The notes under the pieces: generated by a model
What the model was told of the DNA's origin: nothing
Databases searched by the model: none
What the model saw: only the letters and a program-made list of their open reading frames with translations
Program-made: the position numbers and the translations under genes
Shown here: piece after piece, positions 21,350 to 31,931 of the stretch
Numbering within the stretch: the stretch's first letter is position 1
Layout of the letters: each line of letters opens with the position of its first letter
Assembly (NCBI GenBank): GCA_037127315.1
Contig: JBBBDQ010000350.1
Span: forward strand, 5,181,001 to 5,245,000
Length of the DNA stretch: 64,000 bases
Direction of reading: 5' to 3'
DNA from: Ascarosepion bandense
Lineage: Eukaryota; Mollusca; Cephalopoda; Sepiida; Sepiidae

Positions 21350-22400
21350 TTCTTCTTCTATGTGCCCTGTCCCTTCAGGACGTAGGCGATCATGGCTTTC
21401 CACGTTTCCCTATCCCTGGTGGCTCTGAGAACGCCTTCTCCTGTTACACCGTGCAATCCTCGTTCTGTCATCCACCTGATTAGGTTCTTCAAATATGTCA
21501 TCCGTTGCTTTCCCCTGTCTCTCTTTTTTCTTTTTGGCCTGTTAGTATCAGGTTCTCCAGGCCCTCCTTCCTCATTGCGTGTCCCAGGAACTTCAGCTGT
21601 CTCGTCCTGATGCTCAGTATAATTTCTTTTTTTTCCCATCATTTGCAAGACCCCATCATTGCTCACATGCTCGATCCATGATATTGCAGCAGACTTCTGT
21701 AGAACCACATTTCAGTTGCTTCAAGTTTTTCCTTCATCTTTGATGGTATTGTCCAGCATTCACTGCAATGCTGAAGAACGGACATCACGTAGCAATTCGA
21801 TACTCTCTTCCTAGTTTCTAGCGAAATTGTCCTGTTTCTTAATACCTTAGTCAACTTTTAGAATGCTTTCTTCGCCATGCCAATTCGCCTTCGGATCTCT
21901 GTGTCGCACTTCCGTCTTCTGTTATAACTCTTCTCAGGTATTTAAATTTTGGTACCTGCTTGATTCTGGTATCTCTGACCTGTATTTGGCATACTTGTGT
22001 GCCCTTTTTACTGATGACCATGAATTCAGTTTTCGTGCAGTTTATTTGTAGTCCTTTCTTGTTACTTTCTTCTGCTACCTTCTGTAGGAGGTCTTGTAGT
22101 TTCCAATCTGTGTCTGCTATCAGCACTGTATCATCTGCGTACCTTAGGTTGTTTAAATTGTGGCCTCCGAATACGAATCCAGGCATAACTTCTAGTCTCC
22201 TCAAAATATTCTCGCTGTACAATTTGAACAGATCCGGTGAAAAGACACATCCTTGTCTTACGCCCCTTTCTATGCAAGCGGTTTGCTGCCAGTAAAGATT
22301 CTTTATTACTCTCAAGTCTTTCCGAAATATGTCCAGGCTGCCGAGCATCTCCATCAGTTCTTTGTGGCATATTTTCTCAAACGCCTTCGCATCAGGGGAC
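21350..22400 (-). pseudogene. RTE-like LINE, C-terminal half of a split copy
   Basis: Three open pieces on the minus strand: RT palm region (22450-21851) with KEFMEML-type FxGSLDIF, GVRQGCVFSPDLF, LRYADDTVLIAD carrying the catalytic YADD, and GLQINCTKTEFMVI; then LRNRTISLETRKRVSNCYVM and CWTIPSKMKEKLEATEMWFYR (21854-21663); then IEHVSNDGVLQMM and the C-terminal TERGLHGVTGEGV...WKAMIAYVLKGQGT (21708-21358), ending in a (TTC)n run at 21335-21359. This organisation after the RT domain is like RTE/BovB elements. The N-terminal part lies at 24676-25085 beyond the inserted LINE. Confidence 0.8.
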
Positions 22401-24675
22401 TTAAAGTCCGGCCAAAGAAAATTCTTTGAAAAAAAACAAAAAAAAAACACTCGTTCAAATAGGTTTCGTCATGGGTGAAAACTGGTATTGATGCCTTCAT
22501 ACCTACCAGGAAGTATTGTCTAAAACCTCATCCCTCTCCGTGGTTCCCTCCTGCCTGTTCGGCCGCCATTGCCCACAGGAACCATTACTTCCGACTACTT
22601 CGGAGACAGTCATCTGATCACAATAGGCGCCTATTCACATCTGCTCGTAATGAGTGGAAGAGAATCCTGAATGACGCCAAACGGTTGTTTGCTGAGAGAA
22701 AGCGACTGCGCATAGCTGACCGCAAGTTCGGCTCCAAGGACTATTGGCTGTTATGCAAACGGTTGCTGAACAATAGCAAATCTTCAATACCTCCTTTAAT
22801 CAATAAATTTGAGGTTCTCACGTCATCTGCGGACAAAGCTGAGTGCTTTGCTCGCAGATTCTCATCCAACTCCACATTTGACTAATCTGGAGGACCCTCA
22901 CCCGACATTCCTATTAGAACTGAGGCCAAACTGTACGACATATATATTACCCCGACAGTAGTATCTTGAGTAATTTCAAAACCTGACCCCCATAAGGCGA
23001 GCGGTGGTGATGGAATCCCGGTTATAGTCCTTAAGAGATGTGCTCCTGAACTCTCCCCTGTCCTCTCTAAACTGTGTAACTACTGCATTTCTGCTTCCTG
23101 TTTTCCTGCATGCTGGAAGCACTCTTCAGTCGTTCCTGTATTTAAGAACTGTGGTGAAACATCGGACCCATCCAACTACCGTCCTATCAGCCTTCTACCA
23201 ATTTTCGGGAAAGTGTTCGAGGCCATAATTAATGCTGAAATAGTTCAACATCTTACTGCTCACAAACTCTTCTCTGACAGGCAGTATGACTTCCGCTTTG
23301 CCAGATCAACGACCGACATGCTAACAACCGTTACAGAGTACATGTTCCAGGCTCTTGATGTGTCTGACGAGGCTCGTGCTGTTGCTCTGGACATCTCCAA
23401 GGCTTTTGACAGGGTTTGGCACTCTGGCCTTCTATGCAAGCTACGGGGTTACTGTATTACCGGACGCTTGCTTGATCTAATCCAATCTTTTTTAAACAAC
23501 CGCAAAATGAAGGTCGTTTTGAATGGGCATGCCTCTTCATCCTACAGCATAAATGCTGGTGTCCGACAGGACTCTATCCTGGGCCTGACGCTCTTCCTTA
23601 TTTTCATCAACGACCTCCCAGATAAGATCAAGTGCCAAGTAGGCATCTACGCAGATGACACCACGATTTACTCCCGCATCAGTAAGAAACCCGTCGTGGC
23701 AGACAAACCTAATCTCGCTGCTGACCTTGAACAAGATGTACACTCTGTGGTGAGTTGGGGCAAGAAGTGGCTTGTCAATTTCAATGCGTCTAAGACCAAG
23801 CTGTTGTCTGTCAATCATCACAGGCAACCTCTCCTGCCTCCCATAAACATGGACCAAGCGAGTCTCCCTGAGAGCAATACACTGCGCCTCCTCGGCCTTA
23901 TCCTCTCTTCTGATCTCAAATGGAACCACTAAATCGAGTCCATAGCAAAATCCACTGCTAAGAAGGTTGGGTCACTGTGTCGGGCCAGGATGTTTTTTCC
24001 GCCTGAATCCATCCTGCATATATACAAATCAACCATTCGTCCATGCATCGAATACTGCTGCCATATATGGTCAGGCGCCCCTGCCATTCATCTCAGTGTT
24101 CCCAACAGGCTCCAAAGAAGAATCAGTAATGTGATAGGTACCGACTTGGCGGCTCGACTACAGCCACTTTCCCACCGACGAAAGGTGGCCTCCCTTTGTC
24201 TGTTCTATAAATACTTCCATGGCTTCTGCTCGAACGAACTTAAGTCACTGGTGCCTCCTCAGTAGGTGCTTACTTGTGCAACCAGATTGGCGACTGGATC
24301 CTACCCATTCACAGTTAGGTTAGCTACTCCTGCAGCTTCTTCTCTCGCACTTCCCGCCTGTGGAACTCGCTCCCATATTCTTGCTTTCCTGACGGCTACA
24401 ACCTCCAGGAATTTAAATGCAAGGTCAATACTCATCTATTAACCACTTGACTCTAGTTCTTTCCTCACCCCGTATATCCTTTCCTTTCTCTCCACCTTTG
24501 AAACTGTCATTAAACCTGCATTCTCATCTTTCTATTGCTCCTTTCTATTGCTTCTGTTGCTTCTTTGCTAACTGGTTCGTCTTCCCCTTCACTCTCTTCT
24601 AATTAATCTTTTTACACTTATGTAGCCCCCTGCACATCAGTGGCATTACCGCCTTGCTCGGGGTGATACGATTAA
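22401..24675 (+). pseudogene. CR1/Jockey-like LINE inserted in an RTE-like LINE
   Basis: 5'-truncated LINE of about 2.3 kb. Pieces in order: FIPTRKYCLKPHPSPWFPP...LINKFEVLTSSADKAECF (22475-22885), the linker before RT; a broken stretch with KHRTHPTTVLSAFYQ; RT at 23213-23932 with ALDISKAFDRVWH, NAGVRQDSILG (one residue off the usual PQGSILGP), GIYADDTTIYS with both catalytic Asp and VSWGKKWLVNFNASKTKLLS; then SILHIYKSTIRPCIEYCCHIWSG and C-terminal RISNVIG...SLCLFYKYFHG (23990-24265). The 3' end has CACATCAGTGGCATTACCGC and GGTGATACGATTAAAAAAAA. Several frameshifts. Copies or parts also at 10720, 17212, 38770, 45010, 50935 and 55330. Confidence 0.85.
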
Positions 24676-25085
24676 AAAAAATCAATGAAGCACAGGTATA
24701 AGTCCTTCTACATTTGTATTATCCTTTCGGAGAGCATCCTAATCATAACTATGACATTCCTTGTTCCTGTATCTTTAACGAAACCACACTGTTCTTGTCC
24801 TATCTCTGGCCTGATTCTGCTTCTCGCTCTATTCATCCGGATTCGGACGATCAATTTTGTTATATGGCTCATTAAACTGATGGTTCTGTGGAGTTCGCAC
24901 TCGTTTGCTCCTGGCTTCTTAGGTAGTGCTATGAAGATAGAGTTGCTGAGATCATCTGGTATAACCCCACTATTATATATTCAATTTATTATTTGTGTAC
25001 TTTTTTCTATACCAAATTCTTCCAGGGCTATCAGCAGCTCTATGACTATGCCGTCTGGTCCAGCTGCTTTGAATTTTTAAATTTA
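24676..25085 (-). pseudogene. RTE-like LINE, N-terminal RT half of the split copy
   Basis: Minus strand encodes KAAGPDGIV-type text, IPDDLSNSIFIALPKKPGAN, MSH..K(L)IVRI..NRARS, IGQEQCGFVKDTGTRN and DLYLCFID, RT motifs 1-2a of the same protein as 21350-22400. TCAAT(A/G)AAGCACAGGTATAAG continues exactly where the other half stops, as an intact reference at 28480 shows. Confidence 0.8.
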
Positions 25086-25210
25086 CAAGAAATTATAACT
25101 TTTTCATCTATGGTTGTATAAACCTAATAGGTATTTTCGGTATGGTTACACTTAATCATAATTTCTGTAGAAACCTAGGTCACGTAATAACTCGTTTGCA
25201 AATAAAGAAT
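25085..25210. repeat. Inverted partner of 21120-21340
   Basis: AGAAACCTAGGTCACGTAAT and AACTCGTTTGCAAATAAAGA mirror 21195-21245. CATCTATGGTTGTATAAACC recurs at 31815-31835. Confidence 0.65.
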
Positions 25211-25321
25211 ATATATATATATCTGAGTCTATTCAAATGTACCTCAGTTGGTTATAATCTATCTCATTTCTCTTCACCGAGATTAAATGCGGTGAAATCT
25301 TTGTAAAAGTAATATGTGAAG

Positions 25322-25323
<2 letters not shown>

Positions 25324-25371
<48 letters not shown>
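25324..25371. repeat. (TA)n microsatellite
   Basis: 48 bp of TA. Confidence 0.95.
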
Positions 25372-25372
<1 letters not shown>

Positions 25373-25389
25373 TCTTAACAGATTACTTT

Positions 25390-26530
25390 TATATATATTC
25401 ATAATTAAATTTGTTTTTATTTAAAATTAAGTTAATTTATATTGCGACACAAATTTCTGCGTTTTGAGATTCATCGCGTCTTTAACCCTCTAGGGCCATT
25501 CGTATCATATTTGATACAGTATGAAAACAAGCCTTGAAAGAAATATTTTCTTGAAAAATTTTTTAAGAGAAATATTTTATAAATTTCAAATGAAAGCAGT
25601 ACTGACTGCTCAGTCAATGAATACCAAATGTTTCCTTATAGGGAAATACCAAATGTTTCCTTATAGGGAAATACTGTATCAAATATGATACGAATGGCCC
25701 TAGAGGGTTAAGTAATGTTCAATAACTATGATGAAAATGATTTACATTTGAATTCAGAAAACAATACGTTTGCGACTTAATGGGTTAATATAAAGTGGAA
25801 AACAGAAAAAATTAGGTTTTTATGAGTGTGTTTAATTTAACTAATCAGAATGAAAGTTGGATTTTAAATTTGAAAATATAGGTTATATGTTTGGGGATGC
25901 AGGGCTTTTTCAGATGCTTACGGGAAAATGTAATTTTATTCGGCTCGAGTCTAGACTGCTTACATCCGGTAAGATGTATACATTATTGGTTACAAATGTA
26001 ATTCTCTTAGATTTCTATGCATCTCAGCTATTTTAAAAACAAAACAGAAATAAATAAAACACTTTTTTGACATGACTTAAAGGGTTTTTGGTATAATTAA
26101 ACTATTTTTATTCGGTTCAAAGTGCATTTTTTCATCGATTATTCATATGTTCTTAACTTGCGTGTAAATATTGATATCTATTAAATTAATATTATAGCAT
26201 AATAGAAAACAAATTTCCGGATATATGTAAGTTAATCAACATTTTTTATGAAGAATTATTAACCATATTCTTTGCAATATATACACCTGACATTAATTTC
26301 ATTACATTTATTTAATAGATTCTTATTTTTAAGAAATTTAATAATGTATAGTCTTTCATATAAGCCGAGGGGGCATATTCTAGTTTTTTAAAATTTTCTA
26401 TTTTATTGTGGTAGTTTTATTGGTTTACCATAGTTATTAAACATTGTCTGATGACGAGATAAATCTCGAAACATAGAAATTTCTGTAAATTAAATTAATT
26501 TAAATAAAAACAAATTTAATTATATTGTGC
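25390..26530. mobile_element. ~1.1-kb element with inverted ends
   Basis: 25395-25480 (TTAAATTTGTTTTTATTTAA...TTCTGCGTTTTGAGATTCAT) is the approximate reverse complement of 26440-26525 (...TCTCGAAACATAGAAATTTC...AAATAAAAACAAATTTAA). The right end has CTGATGACGAGATAAATCTC followed by GAAAC, a hammerhead-like core with one extra base. The interior is AT-rich without a readable protein and contains the piggyBac-type MITE. Confidence 0.55.
25486..25707. mobile_element. piggyBac-type MITE, 222 bp, TTAA target
   Basis: Flanked by TTAA on each side (25482-25485 and 25708-25711). The ends are inverted repeats of about 37 bp, perfect by eye: CCCTCTAGGGCCATTCGTAT at the left and its complement ATACGAATGGCCCTAGAGGG at the right. 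TTAA plus termini starting CCC is characteristic of piggyBac. The inside has a 25-bp direct duplication (TACCAAATGTTTCCTTATAG twice). No transposase, so a non-autonomous element. Confidence 0.9.
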
Positions 26531-26614
26531 TTTACGATCTATATTGTATAGAGCACTTAAAAAAAAGTAAATGCTGGAGGACTCATGATTCTAAATCTGT
26601 TGGTTCTCTTCATA

Positions 26615-26679
<65 letters not shown>
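26615..26679. repeat. (CT)n then (TA)n
   Basis: CT run 26615-26648 followed by TA run to 26679. Confidence 0.95.
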
Positions 26680-26682
<3 letters not shown>

Positions 26683-26816
26683 AGTGAGTACAGAACGAAG
26701 AAAGAATTCTTACAACGTCCAAAACATTAATTTAAAACAGTGCTCGATATATAATATATAGAGCTGTGAATATTTATTATAAATTATATTTTAGAACATG
26801 TATATAATCATTCTAT

Positions 26817-26866
26817 ATATACAAAGGTACGATTGTTTCGACATTGAAACTTCAATGTCTCATCAG
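26817..26866 (-). ncRNA. Hammerhead ribozyme-like core at a PLE end
   Basis: Minus strand: CTGATGA (26866-26860), a 9-bp stem GACATTGAA/TTCAATGTC (26859-26840) with a tiny loop, then GAAAC (26839-26835). ACAA and TTGT can form stem III, followed by A as cleavage position 17. Stem I is not evident because a TA-rich run follows. Core and stem II are textbook for the hammerhead family; activity is unproven. Confidence 0.55.
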
Positions 26867-27059
26867 GCCGTGTATTGCGCTTCTGTGCAACAATCTCACT
26901 TTTATACAGGTTTCATTAAAAATGACAGACAAGGTATTTTCATTAAGGTTTTATGTATTTTCATGTGTTCATATATTTTTTCTTTTCGGAACTCAAATTA
27001 TATAAAAATTGTCCAAAGATTTTGCACCCCAACAAATAATCACAAATAAAACTCTATAA

Positions 27060-27420
27060 CCTTCCCAATAATACTGACAAATATATACACCACTCCAGTC
27101 ATACATTAACAGATGATCAAATGGAATTCCTAAATCGAGGACCAAATTGTTATCTTCGACCGAAATTTAATCTTCTCACATTGGAGACCGTATCTGAAAT
27201 TCTACACCAGTCATGCCCCTTGAAAAATGATAAATTAATAAAACTTAACCCAAATATCAAACATCTCCTCAGGGCTGAAGATCTATAAGACCGTTCTCCA
27301 CGCAATATCCACAACTTCAGCCAAAAAAACTCGCAAATACCGGTAAAGAACTAAAAGGCAACCATAATATAGTCATCCAAAAAGCAGATAAATTGCTTAC
27401 GTAAATTTAGATAGATCAAT
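27060..27420 (+). pseudogene. PLE protein, N-terminal part
   Basis: Plus strand reads HTLTDDQMEFLNRGPNCYLR, then LETVSEILHQSCPL, a stop after HLLRAEDL, and VIQKADKLLT, corresponding to the region before RT in Penelope-like proteins (LNRGP; VIQKADKG). The frame breaks at the LINE insertion near 27421 and resumes at 29076. Confidence 0.65.
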
Positions 27421-27421
27421 T

Positions 27422-29075
27422 TTTTTTTCTTCTTCTATATGCCATGTCCCTTCAAGACGTAGATGATCATGGCTTTCCACGTCTCCTTATCCCTGGTGGC
27501 TCTTACCACATCTTCTGTTACGCCATGCAATCCTCGTTCCATCATCCACCTCGTTAGGTCCTTCAAATATGTTATCCTCTGTCTCTTTTCCCTCTATCTG
27601 GCCTGTTAGTGTCAGATTCACCAAGCTCTCCTTCCTCATTGCTTGTCTCAGGAACTGAAGCTGTTTCTTCCTGATGCTCAGTATTAATTTCCTTTTAATT
27701 TCCATCATTTTCAGAACCTCATCATTGCTCACATGCTCGATCCATGATATTCGTAGCGCCCTTCTGTAGAACAACATTTCAGTTGCTTCAAGTTTTTCCT
27801 TCATCTTTGATGATATTGTCCAGCATTCACTGACATCACATAGCAATCCAGTACTTTCTCTTTGTTTCTAGTGAAATTGTCCTGTTTCTTAATACTTTAC
27901 TCAACTTCTGGAATGCCTCTTTCGCCATGCCAATTCGCCTTCGGATCTCTGTGTTGCACTTTCCGTCTTCTGTTATAACACTTCCCAGGTATTTAAATTC
28001 TTGTACCTGCTTCATTCTACTATCCCCGACCTGTATTTGGCATATTTGTCAGTCCTTTTTACTGATAACCATGCATTCGGTTTTCTTGCACTTTATTTGT
28101 AGTTCTTTCTTATCTATCTCTTTAGCCATCTTCTGTAGGATGTCTTGTAGTTTCCTTTCTATGTCTGCTATCAGCACTGTATCATTTGCATACCTTAGGT
28201 TGTTTAAATTGTGGCCTCCGATGACAAATCCAGGCATAACTTCTAGGATCCTCAAAATATTCTCGCTGTACAAGTTGAATAGATCCGGTGAAAAGACACA
28301 TCCTTGTCTTACGCCCCTTTCTATCTTTGTATATCTGCTGAATTCGATACCTGTCCGTATACAAACGGTTTGCTCCCAATAATGATTCTAGATTACTCTT
28401 AAGTTTTTCCCAAATATGTCACGGCTGCCAAACATCTCCATCAATTCTTTGTGGCGTATTTTGTCAAATGCCTTTGCATAATCAATAAAGCACAGGTATA
28501 AGTCCTTTTTCATTTGTATTGCCCTTTCAAAGATCAGCCTAATTATGAATATGGCATTCCTTGTTCCAGTGTCTTTGACGACACCGCACTGTTCTTGCCC
28601 TATCTCTGGCCTGATTCCGCTTCTCGCTCTATTCATCAGGATTCGGACAATCCGTTTTTTTATATGGCTCATTAAACTGATGGTTTTGTGGAGTTTACAC
28701 TCGTTTGCTTCTGGCTTCTTAGGTAGTGCTATGAACATAGACTTGTTGAGGTCATCTGGTATTACACCACTATTATAAATTTAATTTATTATTTCTGTAA
28801 TTTTCTTTATACCAAATACTTCCAGGGCTATCAGCAGCTCTATGACTAATCCGTCTGGTCCAGTTGGGTTGTTTCTATTCTGTTTGGCTTTTGCAGATTC
28901 CACTTCAGACTTTAATATTTCCGGTCCTTCCTCATCTTTATGTGTTATCAGTTGCTCCCTCTTGTCGTGGAAAATATCTTTTATATATTCTTCCCATCGT
29001 TGGGGTATAACTTCTTTCTCTAAAATGATTGTTCCATCCTTGTATTTTATACATCCTCTTGAAGAGCAGGTTTTT
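27422..29075 (-). pseudogene. RTE-like LINE inserted in the PLE
   Basis: Longest uninterrupted RTE-like copy. Minus-strand pieces: EEYIKDIF...GPDGLV (about 29000-28740), MFIALPKKPEANECKLHK...IGQEQCGVVKDTGTRN...DYAKAFDKIRHKELMEMFGS (28738-28388), GVRQGCVFSPDLFNLYSENI then LRYANDTVLIAD (28379-28049), where the RT YADD has become YAND, losing one catalytic Asp. The tail (27846-27487) has CWTISSKMKEKLEATEM, IEHVSNDEVLKMM and LTLTGQIEGK. 3' end in a T/C-rich run at 27421-27437. Truncated at its 5' end. Confidence 0.8.
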
Positions 29076-30965
29076 TTGTCTTGTCAGTTACATCACTTCA
29101 TTGATGACAGATTCAAATTCAAAAGATTAAATCGGAATCCCACTGAAACTCTTAAAACTTAAGCTAATAAACTCATAACATCCAATAATGTCGTTGTAGG
29201 ATCCATGAAAATCAACAACATTATTGGTGATTATCAACCTGGATATTGATGGGGAGTCACCCCTTTTTTACATATATAAATGGACTCGTCTAAGGTGTAC
29301 ATACGATCCTGCCTACACAGAACGGGAGTGTGTAAAACAGTGTGTAAGGCAGAGTGCGTAAAGCAGTGCTTGTCACAGCAGTTGAACTGCCGCTAGTTGG
29401 TCAGTAAGTATATAGACCCGGGCTTAATTCTTATCTACCAGATTGTATATATTTGGCTCCTACTAACAAGTATTCTTAGTATTCCTGAATTCTACTAACC
29501 GTGTAGAGGTTGTATATCTTTTGTTCAATATACTCAGATTTTTCCTCTCATATCTGTTTTGTGTCATTATTGTGTTGTGTGGTTTCTAACAAGAATCCAC
29601 AACAATACTTATACGGAAATGTGAAAATTTTCTATCAATTATAGTATTATGTCAACCCATGAATACCTTCAAATTTTTAGATCTACTACACCAAACAATG
29701 GCGCCCTCGCATGGTCTGATGTTGAAAATCTATTTACTAATCTACCTGTTTCTGAAACTATTGATATAGTCATTAACTCTGTATATAAACATGATTCACT
29801 CTCACCCACTTATATCAATTCCAATATTCTTAAAACACTTTTACTTACCTGCACCACTAAAGTACCTTTTTACGACCATCGTGGCAATATTTATACGCAA
29901 ACTAATGGTGTAAGTATGCGAAACCGTCTTGGTCTGTGCTTCTCAGACTTTTATATGCCCCACGTTGAAGACATAGTTTTTCAAAAAGTTACTAGACCAA
30001 AAAAATATGTTCGATACGTTGATGATATTTTCCTTTTAGCTGACAACAAAAACGAAATCGATCATCTTAAAATTACTTTTGAAAAATATTCTGTTCTCAA
30101 CTTCACATATGAGCTTAGCCAAAAAACAAACTCCCATTTCTGGATATTATTTTAGATTCAAGCAATTATACTTTCACAACTTCAGTACATAAAACAAAAT
30201 CACGAGCAAAAATTCTTGCCATCTTAATTTTATTAGTCAATGTCTTCTTTGATACAAAATTGGCGTTATTAAAGTTTCCTCACGAGAGCGTACGAGAATT
30301 CATCTTCCCAGCCTCTTTTCTTCAAAGAACTACACAATTTGAAACAAACGCTTGTCAACAACGGCTTTCCAAATTATTTACTTGATTACTATATCAATTT
30401 TTTTCTTCGTAACGTGACTAATAGCAACCACAAATACGAGGACAAAAACACCAACATTAATATTTTTTTTACAAAAATCGAATGCACACTAACTACAGAC
30501 TGGACTAAGTTTCATTTCGGAATATCATCCAAAATTATGTAACACCGGCTAATTCAAACAAGAAAATTAAATTAATTATCTATCTTTAAAAAATTCAAGA
30601 CTGCCAACCTTATTATCAATAATAATAATTCACCTGCAAAATCTAAACTGCAGAAAACCAGTGTTGTTTACGAATTTATGTCTTTTGAAGAACTGTGTTC
30701 CTCAACTATAAAATTCCATAAACAATTACATTGGCTATACCACCACAAAAGTGACAAGAAGATTTACATTGCACCTTTCCCACAACAGTTCCATCTGATC
30801 TCATTTAAACACACATCGATATCTTCCAGGAGCTTATCATCGTTGATAATACATACATAATAGCATCAACCACATGCAAAAGAAGATTAAAAATAATGGA
30901 GGCATTACTAATAAAAAAGAGAAATCCTACACTTAATAACATCAGTTATGAACACGGTAACAATG
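29076..30965 (+). pseudogene. PLE reverse transcriptase and GIY-YIG-type tail, broken
   Basis: Starts with HHFIDDRFKFKRLNRNPTET (29085-29145), is cut by an LTR, and continues as a 168-codon frame (29649-30155) with DVENLFTNLPVSETIDIV (RT motif), GVSMRNRLGLCFSDFYM (usual GSPLGPTFADFYM) and YVRYVDDIFLLAD, the YVDD catalytic box intact. Later frames have the linker TLVNNGFPNYLLDYYINFFL (30339-30542), SVVYEFM at 30660, where GIY-YIG endonuclease domains of Penelope begin, and near 30830-30960 the C-terminal text EALLIKKRNPTLNNISYEHG. At least five frame breaks. Confidence 0.8.
29247..29604. mobile_element. Solo LTR inside the PLE
   Basis: Begins TGATGGGGAGTCACCCC and ends ATCCACAACA. Shares GTGTACATA, CTACACAGAAC and the CACAACA end with the 249-bp LTR at 9813. 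The flanks (GATAT / ATACT) give no clear duplication. Contains short repeats GTGTGTAAAACAGTGTGTAAG. Its insertion splits the PLE frame. Confidence 0.65.
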
Positions 30966-31207
30966 AGCATACTGTGTTCGCAACTTAACATACACAAGAC
31001 TCAATATGCATAAACCTTATACAAGTTTAATTTATAAGTAAAACTAAATTAATTTTTGATAATGAGTAAAAGTATATCCGAAAGCGCTCGAAAGTACAAA
31101 ACCTTTGGAAAATTCTTATAAAATTTGAGTTCCGAAAAGAAAAAAAATTATACGAACACATAATAAAAACTTAAAGATAATAGCCTGTCTGTCATTATAA
31201 TGAAACC

Positions 31208-31208
<1 letters not shown>

Positions 31209-31257
<49 letters not shown>

Positions 31258-31577
31258 CTTATATATATATATATATAAATATACATATTACATATATATT
31301 ATATATATTACTTATATATATATATTATTTGTATTATATATATAAATATATATATTACATTATATTATATATTATATATATGTATATTACATATATATAG
31401 ATTACTTTATATATATATATATGTATATTTGTATTAGTTATATATTACTTTACATATTTATTACTTTATAAATGTATATATACATATTTATACTCATATG
31501 ACTGTTATATATGCACATATTACTTCATATATATATATATCCTCTCACATCACTTCTAATATTTTTTGAATACATAT

Positions 31578-31616
<39 letters not shown>
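31209..31616. repeat. Long low-complexity TA/TAT tract
   Basis: Perfect (TA)n at 31210-31252 and 31580-31616 joined by irregular TATATTAC repeats. Confidence 0.95.
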
Positions 31617-31618
<2 letters not shown>

Positions 31619-31867
31619 CATTTTTAAACGAGTTATTTCACTACCTAGGTTTCTACCATGAGTGGTGTCTTCAGGCGATTTTTAATAACTGATTTTACTG
31701 CCTACTGTTTTGCTTTTTAAGAACGCTCTTATAACGATGTTTTATTTAAACATTCACGTGGCAAGGAATTTATGAACTCGCTATTATTAAATTAAAACGG
31801 ATTATGACGTTTTCATCTATGGTTGTATGAACCTAAGAGGTCTTTCTTAGTGTGGATGCATTTAGTC

Positions 31868-31869
<2 letters not shown>
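31617..31869. repeat. Dispersed repeat, CCTAGGTTTCTA type
   Basis: AAACGAGTTATTTCACTACC, CTTCAGGCGATTT and CATCTATGGTTGTATGAACC combine both halves of the pair at 21120 and 25085 in one continuous copy, which shows how those halves belonged together before the LINEs entered. Confidence 0.65.

Positions 31870-31928
<59 letters not shown>
31870..31928. repeat. (TA)n microsatellite
   Basis: 59 bp of TA. Confidence 0.95.

Positions 31929-31929
<1 letters not shown>

Positions 31930-31931
<2 letters not shown>

Larger units (their letters stand above)
26893..31200 (+). mobile_element. Penelope-like element with inverted ends, twice interrupted
   Basis: 26900-27030 (AATGACAGACAAGGTATTTT, CTTTTCGGAACTCAAATTAT, ATTGTCCAAAGATTTTG) is mirrored by 31100-31195 (CAAAACCTTTGGAAAATTCT, TTTGAGTTCCGAAAAG, CCTGTCTGTCATTATAATG). 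Between lie the coding parts at 27060-27420 and 29076-30965. An RTE-like LINE (27422-29075) and a solo LTR (29247-29604) sit inside. The internally deleted relative at 46745-47273 has the same two ends. Confidence 0.75.

Noticed and set aside
21960..22295. Plus-strand frame of 111 codons (similar ones at 24685-25080, 27927-28382, 28545-28778, 34426-34740, 57158-57538)
   Set aside because: They lie antisense to RTE-like reverse transcriptase sequence, whose motifs read clearly on the other strand.
23537..23929. Minus-strand 130-codon frame
   Set aside because: Shadow of the CR1/Jockey-like RT frame at 23213-23932 on the plus strand.
26449..26475. Strict hammerhead ribozyme at CTGATGACGAGATAAATCTC + GAAAC
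   Set aside because: There is one extra base between the core and stem II and no evident stem I, so I keep it only as part of the looser motif family.
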